Source: Pseudomonas nitroreducens NBRC 12694 (GTDB lineage Bacteria > Pseudomonadota > Gammaproteobacteria > Pseudomonadales > Pseudomonadaceae). From it: a stretch of 64,000 bases of DNA. The notes under the pieces are model-generated. The model did no database searches. It was not told the DNA's origin and saw only the letters and a list, made by a program, of their open reading frames with translations. The position numbers and the translations under genes were made by a program. Positions 1 through 8,059 of the stretch are shown here, piece after piece; the stretch's first letter is position 1, and the number at the start of each line of letters is the position of its first letter. The stretch lies in contig NZ_BDAI01000003.1 in NCBI RefSeq assembly GCF_002091755.1, positions 186,001-250,000 of the forward strand. Reading direction: 5' to 3'.

Positions 1-1217
1 ACTCGCGCCGGACTGAAGGGCGGGCGCGGCGCTGGCGGTTGCCAACCGAACAACTGCGTGGCTGCTGCGCCGCACACGCGGCCCTGGCAGGCGCCCATGC
101 CGCAGCGGCTGGCGAGCTTGGCAGCGGTCCAGTCCGGTTTGCCTGCCAGTGCCGAGTAGGGCACGTCTTCGCAGCGACAGACGAGGGTGTCCGGTTGGGC
201 GAGCAGGTTCAGGCGCGGGTCGAGGGCAAAGTCCTTCTTCAGTGCGGCGGCGAAGCCCTGCCAACGCTGGCGCTGCGACCAGAGCTCGCGGGCTCGGTCG
301 TGTTCACCCGCGGCGGCGTGGCCGGCGATGCGACCCTCCACCAGGGCTTTCTCCGAGCCGCCGAAGCCGGTGCATTCGCCCGCGGCGTAGATGCCATCGC
401 GGCTGCTCGCCTGCCAGGCGTCGACGCGGATTGCACCGTCGTCCACCGCGCAGCCCAGTGCCTGGCCGAGCTGCACGTTGGGGATGAGACCGAAGCCGCA
501 GCCCAGTCGGTCGCATTCGATTTCCTTCAGCTTGCCACCCTGGCTGATTCGCACGCCTTCCAGGTGATCTGTCCCCAGTGCGGCGACGATATGGCTGTCG
601 GCACGGTAGGCCGGGTCGTACAGGCCGAAGGACTGCACCAGCTTGTTCGGCCAGCGTGGCAGCTTCAGGGCGAAGCTGGCCAACGCAGACCACGAGGCCT
701 GTTCGGCGATGCGCTGGATCTTCGCGCCGTTGGCGCGGGCGGTCGCGGCGCTGGCGAGCAGCAACGGGCCGCTGCCGGCGATCACTACGCGCTGGCCGTC
801 CACCGGTACGCCGCCTTTCACCAGTGCCTGCAGTCCGCCTGCACCGGTGACGCCGGGCAGCGTCCAGCCGGGGAAGGGCAGCAGCAGCTCGCGGGCACCG
901 GTGCAGAGGATCAGCTTGCGGTAATCCAGCCGCCAGCCACGTTGGAAGTCTTCCAGCAGCAGGCCGTGTTCGCCGGCCAGGGCCACCACGCGGGTGGCGC
1001 TGTGAATCCTGATGTTGGCGCAGGCGGCGACTTTTTCGCGCAGCTCCAGAGCGGCGCGCGGCAGGTGCGCATTGGGCCCGTCGCGCCAGATCTGCCCGCC
1101 GGGCAGCGGGTTGTCGTCGAGGATGACGATGTTGGCGCCGCTCGGCGCGGCGGCGAGGGCGGCGGACATTCCCGCCGGCCCGGCACCGATGATGAGGATA
1201 TCGACGGACTCGCTCAT
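1..1217 (-). CDS. FAD/NAD(P)-binding oxidoreductase, alpha subunit of a D-hydroxyproline dehydrogenase-type complex (partial, runs off the window)
   Basis: The reading frame starts at ATG 1217 and stays open for 405 codons to the window edge, so the C-terminus is missing. The N-terminus has a dinucleotide-binding glycine motif (IIGAGPAGMSAA, about residues 9-20), and a second such motif (VIAGSGP) lies near residue 145. A cysteine cluster near the end (CRCED, then CGMGACQGRVC) matches a BFD-like [2Fe-2S] domain, as in HcnB/OoxA-type amino acid dehydrogenase subunits. The start overlaps the stop of the upstream ferredoxin-like gene as ATGA, so the three dehydrogenase genes are probably translationally coupled. 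Role in D-hydroxyproline oxidation is inferred from the epimerase at the head of the operon. Confidence 0.85.
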   Translation of the reverse strand, partial: MSESVDILIIGAGPAGMSAALAAAPSGANIVILDDNPLPGGQIWRDGPNAHLPRAALELREKVAACANIRIHSATRVVALAGEHGLLLEDFQRGWRLDYRKLILCTGARELLLPFPGWTLPGVTGAGGLQALVKGGVPVDGQRVVIAGSGPLLLASAATARANGAKIQRIAEQASWSALASFALKLPRWPNKLVQSFGLYDPAYRADSHIVAALGTDHLEGVRISQGGKLKEIECDRLGCGFGLIPNVQLGQALGCAVDDGAIRVDAWQASSRDGIYAAGECTGFGGSEKALVEGRIAGHAAAGEHDRARELWSQRQRWQGFAAALKKDFALDPRLNLLAQPDTLVCRCEDVPYSALAGKPDWTAAKLASRCGMGACQGRVCGAAATQLFGWQPPAPRPPFSPAR

Positions 1218-1450
1218 GGGCGCGTCTCCACCTGCATGCCCTCGCGGCACAGGGTCTGGCAGGCCAGGCGGCGCTGGCCGTCGATGATCACCCGGCACTC
1301 CTGGCAGATGCCCATGCCGCATAGCGGCGCACGGCGCTGGCCGCTGACGGAGGTGCGCGTGGTGCCGTCGCCGCCCTGGGCGAGCGCGGCCGCCACCGTG
1401 GTGCCCGCGGTGACGCGCAGGGGGCGGCCGTCGAGGATCAGCTCAGGCAT
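1214..1450 (-). CDS. Small [2Fe-2S] ferredoxin-like subunit (Fer2_4 type) of the D-hydroxyproline dehydrogenase
   Basis: This 78-residue protein holds a plant-type [2Fe-2S] motif: a CGMGICQEC cluster near residues 44-52 and a further Cys about residue 63 (LACQTL). Small proteins of this kind form the gamma subunit of heteromeric amino acid dehydrogenases, passing electrons between the two flavoproteins and on to the respiratory chain. The gene overlaps the FAD subunit upstream by 8 nt and the alpha subunit downstream by 4 nt, which supports a fixed 1:1:1 complex. Subunit assignment is by analogy to the Pseudomonas hydroxyproline dehydrogenase. Confidence 0.82.
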   Translation of the reverse strand: MPELILDGRPLRVTAGTTVAAALAQGGDGTTRTSVSGQRRAPLCGMGICQECRVIIDGQRRLACQTLCREGMQVETRP

Positions 1451-2555
1451 GGGCGGTGGCTCCGAGGAAGCGGCGCGGGGAATAGGGTTCGGCCGGCAGC
1501 GGCAACGGTTCGCCGCACAGTTGCGCGGCGAGCAAGTCGGCGGTGCCTGGCGCGGTAGTCACCCCCAGGCCTTCGTGGCCGACCGCGAGCCACAGGCCGG
1601 GGCGCTGCGGGTGCTCGCCCACCAGCGGCATGCCGTCGGGGCTGGCGGCGCGGAAGCCGGCCCAGCTGCGGATTACGTTGAGGTTGGCCAGGCCGGGCAT
1701 GTAGTCCACGGCGCGGCGCAGCATCTTCGCCAGCATCCAGCCTTCCACCTGCGGGTCGGTGGTGCCGAACTGCCGCGAGGCGCCGATGAACAACTGGCCG
1801 GTCGGGCGCGGCTGGATGTTGCAGGCCACCGATGGGCCACTGGCGTTGTGCGCGCTGGTCACGTAGCCCAGCTCCACCAGCGTGCGGCGCACCTTGCCGG
1901 GGTAGCGGTCGGTGATCAGCAGATGACCTTTTTTCGGCTCGATGGGCAGGTCGGCGCAGAGCTGCGTGGCCTGGATGCCATTGGCCAGGACGATGGCCTT
2001 GGCGCTCAGCCACTGGCCGTCGTCCAGGCGCACGCGGGGTTCGTCGATTTCCACCACCTTGGCCTGGCGCTGGCGGATCGGTTTCAGCGCCGACTCCAGC
2101 AGCCACGCGGCGGCGCGCGGCGCGTAGAGAATGCCGTCACCGGTGATCTCCAGCCCGCCGTGCAGGTCGCTGCGCAGCTCGGGTTCTTCCTGCTGCAGCT
2201 CCGCGCTGTTTAGCAGCCTTGCGGCGATGCCGTGCTCGCGCAGCATGGCGAACTTGCGTTCGGCTTCGGCCATCTCTTCGTCATTGGCCGCCAGCCACAT
2301 CGTGCCGTTGCTGCGGTACGCGCATTCGGCGGGCATGTCGTGGCCCCACTCGCGCCAGCGCTGCAGCGAGTAGTTGCTCAGCGCCAGTTCGGCGGCATTG
2401 TCGTCGAGCACCAGCAGGTGGCCCATGCCGACGGCGGTGGCGCCGGGCAGGCGCGCATCCAGCACCAGCACGTCCAGGCCGCGGCGGGCGAGGGCGTGGG
2501 CGCAGGCGGCGCCGACGATGCCGGCGCCGATGACGATGATGTCCGCATCGCTCAC
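1443..2555 (-). CDS. lhpB: FAD-dependent amino acid oxidoreductase (DadA/glycine-oxidase type), beta subunit of D-hydroxyproline dehydrogenase
   Basis: A 370-residue flavoprotein of the DAO family with the FAD-binding glycine motif IGAGIVGAACAHALA at its N-terminus and the family C-terminal block (RPGLWLAVGHEGLG) near residue 325. The start is taken as GTG at 2555, which overlaps the epimerase stop as GTGA; upstream codons in this frame lie wholly inside the epimerase gene and read as its shadow. It would oxidise cis-4-hydroxy-D-proline to a pyrroline carboxylate that a deaminase then processes. The symbol follows the P. aeruginosa hydroxyproline cluster from memory and is less certain than the family. 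Confidence 0.83.
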   Translation of the reverse strand: MSDADIIVIGAGIVGAACAHALARRGLDVLVLDARLPGATAVGMGHLLVLDDNAAELALSNYSLQRWREWGHDMPAECAYRSNGTMWLAANDEEMAEAERKFAMLREHGIAARLLNSAELQQEEPELRSDLHGGLEITGDGILYAPRAAAWLLESALKPIRQRQAKVVEIDEPRVRLDDGQWLSAKAIVLANGIQATQLCADLPIEPKKGHLLITDRYPGKVRRTLVELGYVTSAHNASGPSVACNIQPRPTGQLFIGASRQFGTTDPQVEGWMLAKMLRRAVDYMPGLANLNVIRSWAGFRAASPDGMPLVGEHPQRPGLWLAVGHEGLGVTTAPGTADLLAAQLCGEPLPLPAEPYSPRRFLGATAHA

Positions 2556-3496
2556 GAACGGATGCCCCAGGCGAACGGGTCGTCTTCTTCCAGCAGCAGG
2601 GTGGCTTCCGCGCTGATGTTGGCGCGCCCGCGGATGGTCGGGATGATGCGCCCCTCGGCAGGCTCGCCGACCCACTCGAAGCGGCCCTCGAACTGGCTGC
2701 CGATCACGCTGGCCTGGCGCCAGGCGTCGCCGGCGGCGAGCTTGCCGTCAGCGGCCAGGCACGCCAGCTTGGCGCTGGTGCCGGTGCCGCAGGGCGAGCG
2801 GTCGTAGGCCTTGCCGGGGCAGAGCACGTAGTTGCGGCTGTCCGCATCGGGATCGTCGGCGAACAGCTCGATGTGATCGATCAGGCCACCGTCTTCGCCG
2901 CGGATGCCCTGGTCTTCCAGCGCCTTCTGCACGGCGACGGTGTAGGCAGTCAGTTCGTCCAGGTTGTCGCCGGCGACGCGCAGGCCGTGATCGGCGATCA
3001 GGAAGAACCAGTTGCCGCCCCAGGCGATGTCGCCGTGCACCAGGCCATGGCCGGGCACTTGCACCGGCACCTGCTTGCGGTAGCGATAGGAAGGGACGTT
3101 GCGCACGCTCACCGAGCGGTCGTCGTGCAGGGTTGCTTCGACGGTGCCCACCGGCGTCTCGATCTTGTGCGTGCCGGGGCCGATACGCCCCAGGTGCGCC
3201 AGCGAGACGACCAGGCCGATGGTGCCGTGGCCGCACATGCCCAGGTAACCGGTGTTGTTGAAGAAGATCACCCCGGCGCAGGCGCTCGGGTCCACCGGCT
3301 CGCAGAGCAATGCGCCGACCAGCACATCGCTGCCGCGCGGCTCCAGCACGGTCGCGGCGCGCCAGCTGTCGTGCTCCCTGGCCAGCAGCGCACGGCGTTC
3401 GGCCATGCTGCCCTTGCCCAGATCGGGAAAGCCGTCGAGCACCAGGCGCGTGGGTTCGCCGCCGGTGTGGGAATCGAGAACCTGGATGCGTTTCAT
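2552..3496 (-). CDS. lhpA: 4-hydroxyproline 2-epimerase (proline racemase family)
   Basis: A 314-residue protein of the proline racemase fold that interconverts trans-4-hydroxy-L-proline and cis-4-hydroxy-D-proline in the cytosol. Both catalytic cysteines are present: the first in MCGHGTIG (about residue 88) and the second in the RSPCGTGTSA block (about residue 236), which is the diagnostic pair for epimerases and racemases rather than the Cys/Thr dehydratases. An N-terminal DSHTGGEPTR motif is also typical. It is the first gene of the dehydrogenase operon and ends in a 4-nt overlap with the next gene. A GntR regulator lies 113 bp upstream in the same direction. Confidence 0.92.
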   Translation of the reverse strand: MKRIQVLDSHTGGEPTRLVLDGFPDLGKGSMAERRALLAREHDSWRAATVLEPRGSDVLVGALLCEPVDPSACAGVIFFNNTGYLGMCGHGTIGLVVSLAHLGRIGPGTHKIETPVGTVEATLHDDRSVSVRNVPSYRYRKQVPVQVPGHGLVHGDIAWGGNWFFLIADHGLRVAGDNLDELTAYTVAVQKALEDQGIRGEDGGLIDHIELFADDPDADSRNYVLCPGKAYDRSPCGTGTSAKLACLAADGKLAAGDAWRQASVIGSQFEGRFEWVGEPAEGRIIPTIRGRANISAEATLLLEEDDPFAWGIRS

Positions 3497-3609
3497 GCTG
3501 CCCCCTGAGGTGGTCTTGTGGTTGACCCTAGGGTGGCGCGGAGCGGGGATGGGAGCTTGAGGGTTTTCCGCCGGGCCGATGATGAAATCGGCACAGCGGT
3601 TCTTTTCGA

Positions 3610-4284
3610 TCAGCTCGGTGTCGGCCGATTCGGCAGGTGCTCGTAGAGCGTGCGGCAGACACCGTTGATGTGTTCTTCCAGCAGGCGCGCGGCCAGCTCG
3701 CCATCGCCGGCGCGGCAGGCGTCGAGGATGTCGTGGTGCTCGTGATCCGCGCGATCCTTGCCGGAGGACAGGCTCATCTGCATGCGCAGGTAGCGTTCGA
3801 GCTTGTCATGGATGGAGCGGATCAGGCCAACCAGGTAGGGCCGCTGCGCCGGTTCATAGAGACAGGCATGCAGCTCCCAGTTCAGTTCCGCCCAGCGGCC
3901 GACATCGTCCTCGCCGACGAACTCGGCACAGATGCGCTCGGCGCGCTCGAAGGTCTCGGCGGTCATGTTCGGCACCGCCAGGCGGATCGCCTGGGCTTCG
4001 AGAACGACCCGTACCTCGAACATCTGCGCCAGTTCCGGCTCGGATATCTTCGTCACCAGCGCCCCCTTGTTGCGCTGGAACTCCACCAGTCCCTCGGCCT
4101 CCAGGCGCTTGAGCGCCTCGCGCACGGGAATCTTGCTGACGTTGAAGATCTGCGCGATATCGTCCTGGCGGATCGGCTCGTGCTCTGCCATCTGGCCGGA
4201 AATGATCGCCTCGCGCAGGTGCTTGGCGATGGTCTCCGAGGCGGAGGGGACGATACCCAGGTTGGGGGCGTTGCGTAGCGGCAC
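3610..4284 (-). CDS. GntR-family regulator, FCD (FadR/VanR) subfamily, probable regulator of the hydroxyproline genes
   Basis: A 224-residue regulator starting at GTG 4284. Residues about 15-80 form the winged helix-turn-helix (SETIAKHLREAI, then SKIPVREALKRLEAEG), and residues about 90-215 form an all-helical FCD ligand domain with metal-ligand-type residues (LNWELHACL and the later HHDILDA). FCD members usually bind small carboxylates or sugar acids and act as dimeric repressors. It reads toward lhpA 113 bp away, and a TGGTATACGA half-palindrome sits just upstream of its own start, so autoregulation and control of the operon are likely. The effector is not known from sequence. Confidence 0.88.
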   Translation of the reverse strand: MPLRNAPNLGIVPSASETIAKHLREAIISGQMAEHEPIRQDDIAQIFNVSKIPVREALKRLEAEGLVEFQRNKGALVTKISEPELAQMFEVRVVLEAQAIRLAVPNMTAETFERAERICAEFVGEDDVGRWAELNWELHACLYEPAQRPYLVGLIRSIHDKLERYLRMQMSLSSGKDRADHEHHDILDACRAGDGELAARLLEEHINGVCRTLYEHLPNRPTPS

Positions 4285-4317
4285 GATGCAGTCCGGTCAG
4301 GTGGCTGTTGTCGGATA

Positions 4318-4327
4318 TGGTATACGA
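4318..4327. promoter_or_regulatory. Candidate FCD-GntR operator (TGGTATACGA)
   Basis: The 10-mer TGGTATACGA differs at one position from the perfect palindrome TGGTATACCA, a sequence often bound by FCD-type GntR regulators. It lies 34 bp upstream of the GTG start of the regulator gene. The core GTATAC is a perfect 6-bp palindrome in an otherwise GC-rich region. Its function as the autoregulatory site is inferred. Confidence 0.45.
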
Positions 4328-4415
4328 AATCCCTGTAATGCAGTGAAGCATCGGCGAGCGGTCATCGCAATGGATGAATCACGGGATTTGCACACGCAAT
4401 GCGCGTGCCGGGGAA

Positions 4416-5303
4416 TCAGTTACGGCGTTCGACGATATAGCGGGCGAGGGCGCGCAGCGGTTCGGCGCTATCGCCAAAGCCTTCCAGCGCCGCCAGCGCC
4501 TGGTCGCGCAGGGCGAGGGCGTAGGCCTTCGCTTCGTCGAGGCCGAGCAGCGCGGGGTAGGTCGGCTTGTCGTGCGCCTGGTCCTTGCCCTGGGTCTTGC
4601 CGAGGGTGGCGGTATCGCTTTCGACGTCGAGGATGTCGTCCTGTACCTGGAACGCCAGGCCCACAGCTTCGGCGTAGCGGCGCAGGGCTTCCAGCGCATC
4701 GGTGTTGGCGCGCCCGCTGGCGAGGGCGCCGAGCTGCACGCTGGCCTCGATCAGCGCGCCGGTCTTGTGCCGGTGCATGGTTTCCAGCGCCGCCTGGTCG
4801 ATCCTGCGACCCACGGACTCCAGGTCGATCGCCTGCCCGCCAACCATCCCGGCCGAACCGGCGGCGCGGGCGAGGATCATCAGCATGTCCAAGCGGGTCT
4901 GGGCATCCTGCGGATTGAGCTTGGCGTTACCGATCACCTCGAATGCCAGTGCCTGCAGGCCGTCACCGGCGAGAATCGCGCAGGCCTCGTCGTAGGCAAT
5001 GTGGGTGGTCGGCTGGCCGCGACGCAGGTCGTCGTCGTCCATCGCCGGCAGATCGTCGTGCACCAGGGAATAGGCGTGGATCAGCTCCACTGCGCAGGCA
5101 GCGCCGTCCGCCCGCTCGGCGTCGCCGCCCAGTGCTTCGCAGGCCGCGTAGGCCAACAGCGGGCGCACGCGCTTGCCACCGTTGACCACGCTGTAGCGCA
5201 TGGCGGCGTAGATGCGGGTGAGTTCTTCACGGGGGGCGACGAAGAGTTTTTCCAGCGCAGCGTCGACACGCGCCGTACAGCGCGCCTGGTACCCGGCGAT
5301 CAT
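4416..5303 (-). CDS. ispA: (2E,6E)-farnesyl diphosphate synthase (geranyltranstransferase)
   Basis: A 295-residue short-chain trans-prenyl transferase that condenses DMAPP and GPP with IPP to make farnesyl diphosphate for ubiquinone and undecaprenyl lipids. The first aspartate-rich motif is DDLPAMDDDDLRR (residues 83-95) and the second is QDDILD (residues 221-226). The start ATG at 5303 overlaps the xseB stop as ATGA. In other pseudomonads dxs follows as the third gene of the operon, but here the next gene is the hydroxyproline GntR regulator. Confidence 0.95.
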   Translation of the reverse strand: MIAGYQARCTARVDAALEKLFVAPREELTRIYAAMRYSVVNGGKRVRPLLAYAACEALGGDAERADGAACAVELIHAYSLVHDDLPAMDDDDLRRGQPTTHIAYDEACAILAGDGLQALAFEVIGNAKLNPQDAQTRLDMLMILARAAGSAGMVGGQAIDLESVGRRIDQAALETMHRHKTGALIEASVQLGALASGRANTDALEALRRYAEAVGLAFQVQDDILDVESDTATLGKTQGKDQAHDKPTYPALLGLDEAKAYALALRDQALAALEGFGDSAEPLRALARYIVERRN

Positions 5304-5545
5304 GCGTCTTCGCCTTCCGGATCGAAGGGCGCTTCGCTCAGTTCGCCATCGCGTTCCAGCAGGATCTGCACCTTCTGCTCCGCCTGGGTCAGCGCCGCCT
5401 GGCAGTCGCGCGTCAGGCGGATGCCCTGCTCGAAGGCCCCCAGCGAGTCCTCCAGCGACAACTCGCCGCTTTCCAGGCGCTCCACCAGCGTTTGCAGCTC
5501 GGCGAGGGACTGTTCGAAGTCGAGGGAAGCTTTCTTGCGGGCCAT
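5300..5545 (-). CDS. xseB: Exodeoxyribonuclease VII small subunit
   Basis: An 81-residue, highly charged helical protein with the XseB signature (FEQSLAELQTLVERLESGEL followed by LEDSLGAFEQGI). It forms a complex with XseA that degrades single-stranded DNA to oligonucleotides. The N-terminus MARKKAS and the acidic tail are typical. It is the first gene of a xseB-ispA pair with a 4-nt overlap, an arrangement conserved in gammaproteobacteria. No large subunit gene lies nearby, as is usual. Confidence 0.94.
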   Translation of the reverse strand: MARKKASLDFEQSLAELQTLVERLESGELSLEDSLGAFEQGIRLTRDCQAALTQAEQKVQILLERDGELSEAPFDPEGEDA

Positions 5546-5671
5546 GCGGACATCTCGGCGGGGGTATTCGGAAACCTCGCGACACTAGCAGAGACGGGCT
5601 TTGCGGGCAAATCTTCGGTCAGGCCGCCGGCGACTGCACAACCGTTGCCGGCGGCGCTTTCGGACCGGTTT

Positions 5672-6313
5672 CTAATAGCCGCCGTCGCGGACGCCCTGAT
5701 GCTCCGCCACCACCCTGAGCATGCGCAGCGACTCGAATGGAGCATCGACCACGAACTGATTCGCCAGCCAGGACGGCACGCTGCCGCCGGGTTCGCCGCG
5801 CATTTCGTAGGTGACTTCGGTGAGCTTCGGGCCCTTGGGGACCATCTGCCAGGTGCCGGAAACATTGGGTACGCGTATGCGGTCCTTCACCGGAGGAAGA
5901 TAGTCCGGCGCAGCCTGCAGGTGGCGGATCATGCCGCCGTCCGCGGTTTCCTCGGTGCTCACCTTCAGCACCAGGTCCCGCGGGGCGGCGGGCCACGGGA
6001 GCTTGGTGTCGAGGTAGACCCAGATCGCCTCGTCACTGTACTTGAGCAGGCGCATCTGCGCGCAGGCGTAGAGCCAGGCGCAGGAGACGCGCAGGTTCTC
6101 CTGCAGGTGGCCGAGGGTGGCGACGTCGGATTTCACCAGGGTCACCCCGCGGAAACTCTTGTAGCGGGAGCCGGGCACGTCGCGAAGGTAAACCTGCACG
6201 CCATCTTCGTTCCTCGCCAGTTTCCAGTCTTGCGCCTGCGCCCAGGCCGGGTTGCATGTCAGCAGTGGCGCTGCCATGAGCAAGGCAACGTGAAGTGGCG
6301 AGAGGCGTGTCAT
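5672..6313 (-). CDS. Secreted START/SRPBCC-domain protein
   Basis: A 213-residue protein with a signal peptide (MTRLSPLHVALLM...NPAWAQA, cut after about residue 26) followed by a START-like lipid-binding fold. Visible blocks are GVQVYLRDVPGSRYKSFRG, the central WPAAPRDLV and the C-terminal GEPGGSVPSWLANQFVVDAP, the last being a common end block of bacterial START proteins. The start ATG 6313 was chosen because it gives a clean signal peptide. These proteins are assumed to bind hydrophobic ligands in the periplasm; the ligand is unknown. The gene follows the candidate small RNA/terminator region and is not coupled to xseB. Confidence 0.82.
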   Translation of the reverse strand: MTRLSPLHVALLMAAPLLTCNPAWAQAQDWKLARNEDGVQVYLRDVPGSRYKSFRGVTLVKSDVATLGHLQENLRVSCAWLYACAQMRLLKYSDEAIWVYLDTKLPWPAAPRDLVLKVSTEETADGGMIRHLQAAPDYLPPVKDRIRVPNVSGTWQMVPKGPKLTEVTYEMRGEPGGSVPSWLANQFVVDAPFESLRMLRVVAEHQGVRDGGY

Positions 6314-6418
6314 GTCGGTGCAACCGGCGAGGGGATAGCTTGATCTTATGCCTGCCTGGTGACAGCGGCGCATTGGCTGGCGAGCGGTCTGACATGGGCT
6401 GAGGCTTTTTCGCAGGCA

Positions 6419-6530
6419 TTAAAAAAGCCGGCTTGTGGCCGGCTTTCAGGGGGTGGTCCAACCTTACTTCTGGTAGGGCGGGCCGCCTTGATTCTGTGGC
6501 AACGCAGGGGACTGCGTGCGGGGCGCGCAT
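6419..6530 (-). ncRNA. Candidate small RNA between ppa and the START-domain gene
   Basis: About 110 nt on the minus strand lie between two intrinsic terminators of the same direction. The upstream one ends ppa and the downstream one (6421-6446) would end this unit. A possible -10 (TACCAT) is preceded by a weak -35. The segment is not convincingly coding: its only open frame has no clear ribosome site and runs through the terminator. I did not recognise it as SRP, 6S, tmRNA or RNase P RNA. Confidence 0.3.
6421..6446 (-). terminator. Intrinsic terminator, minus strand
   Basis: A 9-bp stem (AAAGCCGGC/GCCGGCTTT) with a 5-nt loop is followed on the minus strand by a run of six U. No annotated gene ends just upstream of it, because ppa already has its own terminator, so it suggests a short independent transcript. 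Confidence 0.75.
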
Positions 6531-6568
6531 GGTAGCAAAGTCGGGACGAAAAGCCTAATCCCGGTCAC

Positions 6569-6594
6569 AAAAAAGCCCCGCAGTGGCGGGGCTT
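6569..6594 (-). terminator. Intrinsic terminator of ppa
   Basis: A GC-rich 7-bp stem (GCCCCGC/GCGGGGC) followed by six U on the minus strand, 29 bp after the ppa stop codon. Confidence 0.85.
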
Positions 6595-6622
6595 CTTCGC
6601 GGCGGGGGCTACCCCGCGACCA

Positions 6623-7153
6623 TCACTTGGCCTGGAAGGCGGCGACGGCCTTGGTGATGTAATCGTGGGCCTGGGCGGCGTCGCCCCAGCCTTCGACCTT
6701 CACCCACTTGCCCTTCTCGAGATCCTTGTAGTTCTCGAAGAAGTGCTTGATCTGCTCCAGCAGCAGGGCCGGCAGGTCGGTGTATTCCTTCACGTCCTTG
6801 TACAGGACGGTCAGCTTGTCGTGCGGTACGGCGATCAGCTTGGCGTCGCCGCCGGCTTCGTCGCTCATGTTCAGCACGCCAACCGGACGGGCGCGGATCA
6901 CGGAGCCCGGAGCGACCGGATACGGGGTCACGACCAGCACGTCCAGGGGGTCACCGTCGTCGGCCAGGGTGTTCGGGATGAAGCCGTAGTTGGCCGGGTA
7001 GAACATCGGGGTGGCCATGAAACGGTCGACGAACAGGCAGTCGGTGTCCTTGTCGATCTCGTACTTGATCGGCGCGTGGTTGGCCGGGATCTCGATGGCG
7101 ACGTAAATGTCGTTCGGCAGGTCTTTGCCAGCCGGGATGCTGCTGTAGCTCAT
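6623..7153 (-). CDS. ppa: Soluble inorganic pyrophosphatase (family I)
   Basis: A 176-residue cytosolic enzyme that hydrolyses pyrophosphate to phosphate and so drives biosynthetic reactions. The family signature DDGDPLDV is at residues 65-72, with EIPANH near residue 21 and the metal/substrate block FYPANYGFIPNT at 51-62. Length matches E. coli Ppa. It is a single gene with its own terminator and a clear Shine-Dalgarno-like GGAG upstream of ATG 7153. Confidence 0.97.
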   Translation of the reverse strand: MSYSSIPAGKDLPNDIYVAIEIPANHAPIKYEIDKDTDCLFVDRFMATPMFYPANYGFIPNTLADDGDPLDVLVVTPYPVAPGSVIRARPVGVLNMSDEAGGDAKLIAVPHDKLTVLYKDVKEYTDLPALLLEQIKHFFENYKDLEKGKWVKVEGWGDAAQAHDYITKAVAAFQAK

Positions 7154-7233
7154 GGACGACTCCAGATAGTGGTCGGGCCGAAAAAGTGCGGCGGATTATA
7201 GGCAGATTGCCGTGTCCAAGCCACAGACATCGC

Positions 7234-8052
7234 CTAGTGCGCCCGAGTTTCCTGATATTCGGGGTGCTCGGCTTGCAGCCGGTGCAGGCGCGAGAGCGGA
7301 TCTTGCCGGTAGAACAGCGAAAGCTGCTCATAGACTTTGGGATAGGCCGCCTGAAGGAGGTCCGGAGCGGTAAAGAAGTACTCGCTGGTGACGGCGAAGA
7401 ACTCGGCAGGATTCTCGGCCGCGTAAGGGTCGATGGCGGTGTGCGCCTGCGGATCGCGGTCGAGCTGGCGGTTCATGTCGTCGTAGGCGGCCTGCATGGC
7501 GGCAGCCCAGTCGGTGACGCGCATGTCGCGGTGCAGTGGCGGCAGGCCGTTGGCGTCGCCGTTGAGCATATCGAGCTTGTGCGCCAGCTCGTGGATCACC
7601 AGGTTGTAGGCGTCCCAGCCACCGCCGCTCTCCACGCCGGGCCAGGCAAGGATCACCGGGCCTTGCAGGGAGGTTTCGCCGGCGCGCTCGTCGTCGAATT
7701 CGTGCATGACGCCAGCGGGGTCGCGGTGTTTCTGCGGGCTGACGAAGTCGTCGGGGTAGAGCACCAGCTCATGGAAGCCGCTGTACCAGTTCAGGTCCGG
7801 CAGGTGCAGCAGCGGCAGCTCGGCCTGGGTGGCGAGCAGCAGGCGGCGGTAGTCGTCCAGTTCGATGCCGGGCAGCGGCGAGAGGCGCTTGTCGCGCAGG
7901 AACAGCAGCGCCCGCTCGCCGAGCCGGCGCAGTTCCTCTTCGCTCAGGCCGTCGAGGATCGGCAGCTGCCGCCGCACCTGCTCCCAGAGCTGGGCGTCGA
8001 GCGGATAGCGGGCGAGGAAGCGCCGGCGGCGCCAGGCGTTGAACGACCACAT
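7234..8052 (-). CDS. mtfA: MtfA-type zinc metallopeptidase (M90 family)
   Basis: A 272-residue protein of the MtfA (YeeI) family. The zinc-binding HELAH motif is at residues 154-158 and the third ligand Glu lies in ENPAEFFAV near residue 217. E. coli MtfA is a cytosolic aminopeptidase-like enzyme that binds the repressor Mlc and so influences sugar phosphotransferase expression. It starts only 7 nt after the dedA stop, so the two genes are probably one transcript, although no functional link is known. Confidence 0.9.
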   Translation of the reverse strand: MWSFNAWRRRRFLARYPLDAQLWEQVRRQLPILDGLSEEELRRLGERALLFLRDKRLSPLPGIELDDYRRLLLATQAELPLLHLPDLNWYSGFHELVLYPDDFVSPQKHRDPAGVMHEFDDERAGETSLQGPVILAWPGVESGGGWDAYNLVIHELAHKLDMLNGDANGLPPLHRDMRVTDWAAAMQAAYDDMNRQLDRDPQAHTAIDPYAAENPAEFFAVTSEYFFTAPDLLQAAYPKVYEQLSLFYRQDPLSRLHRLQAEHPEYQETRAH

Positions 8053-8059
8053 GGGCGGA

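Noticed and set aside
39..2213. A 724-codon open frame on the plus strand over the dehydrogenase genes
   Set aside because: It is antisense to three recognisable subunits with cofactor motifs. Long mirrored frames are expected in high-GC DNA.
6033..6530. A 165-codon frame starting in the candidate small RNA
   Set aside because: It reads through the terminator and then overlaps the START-domain gene in another frame; no ribosome site.
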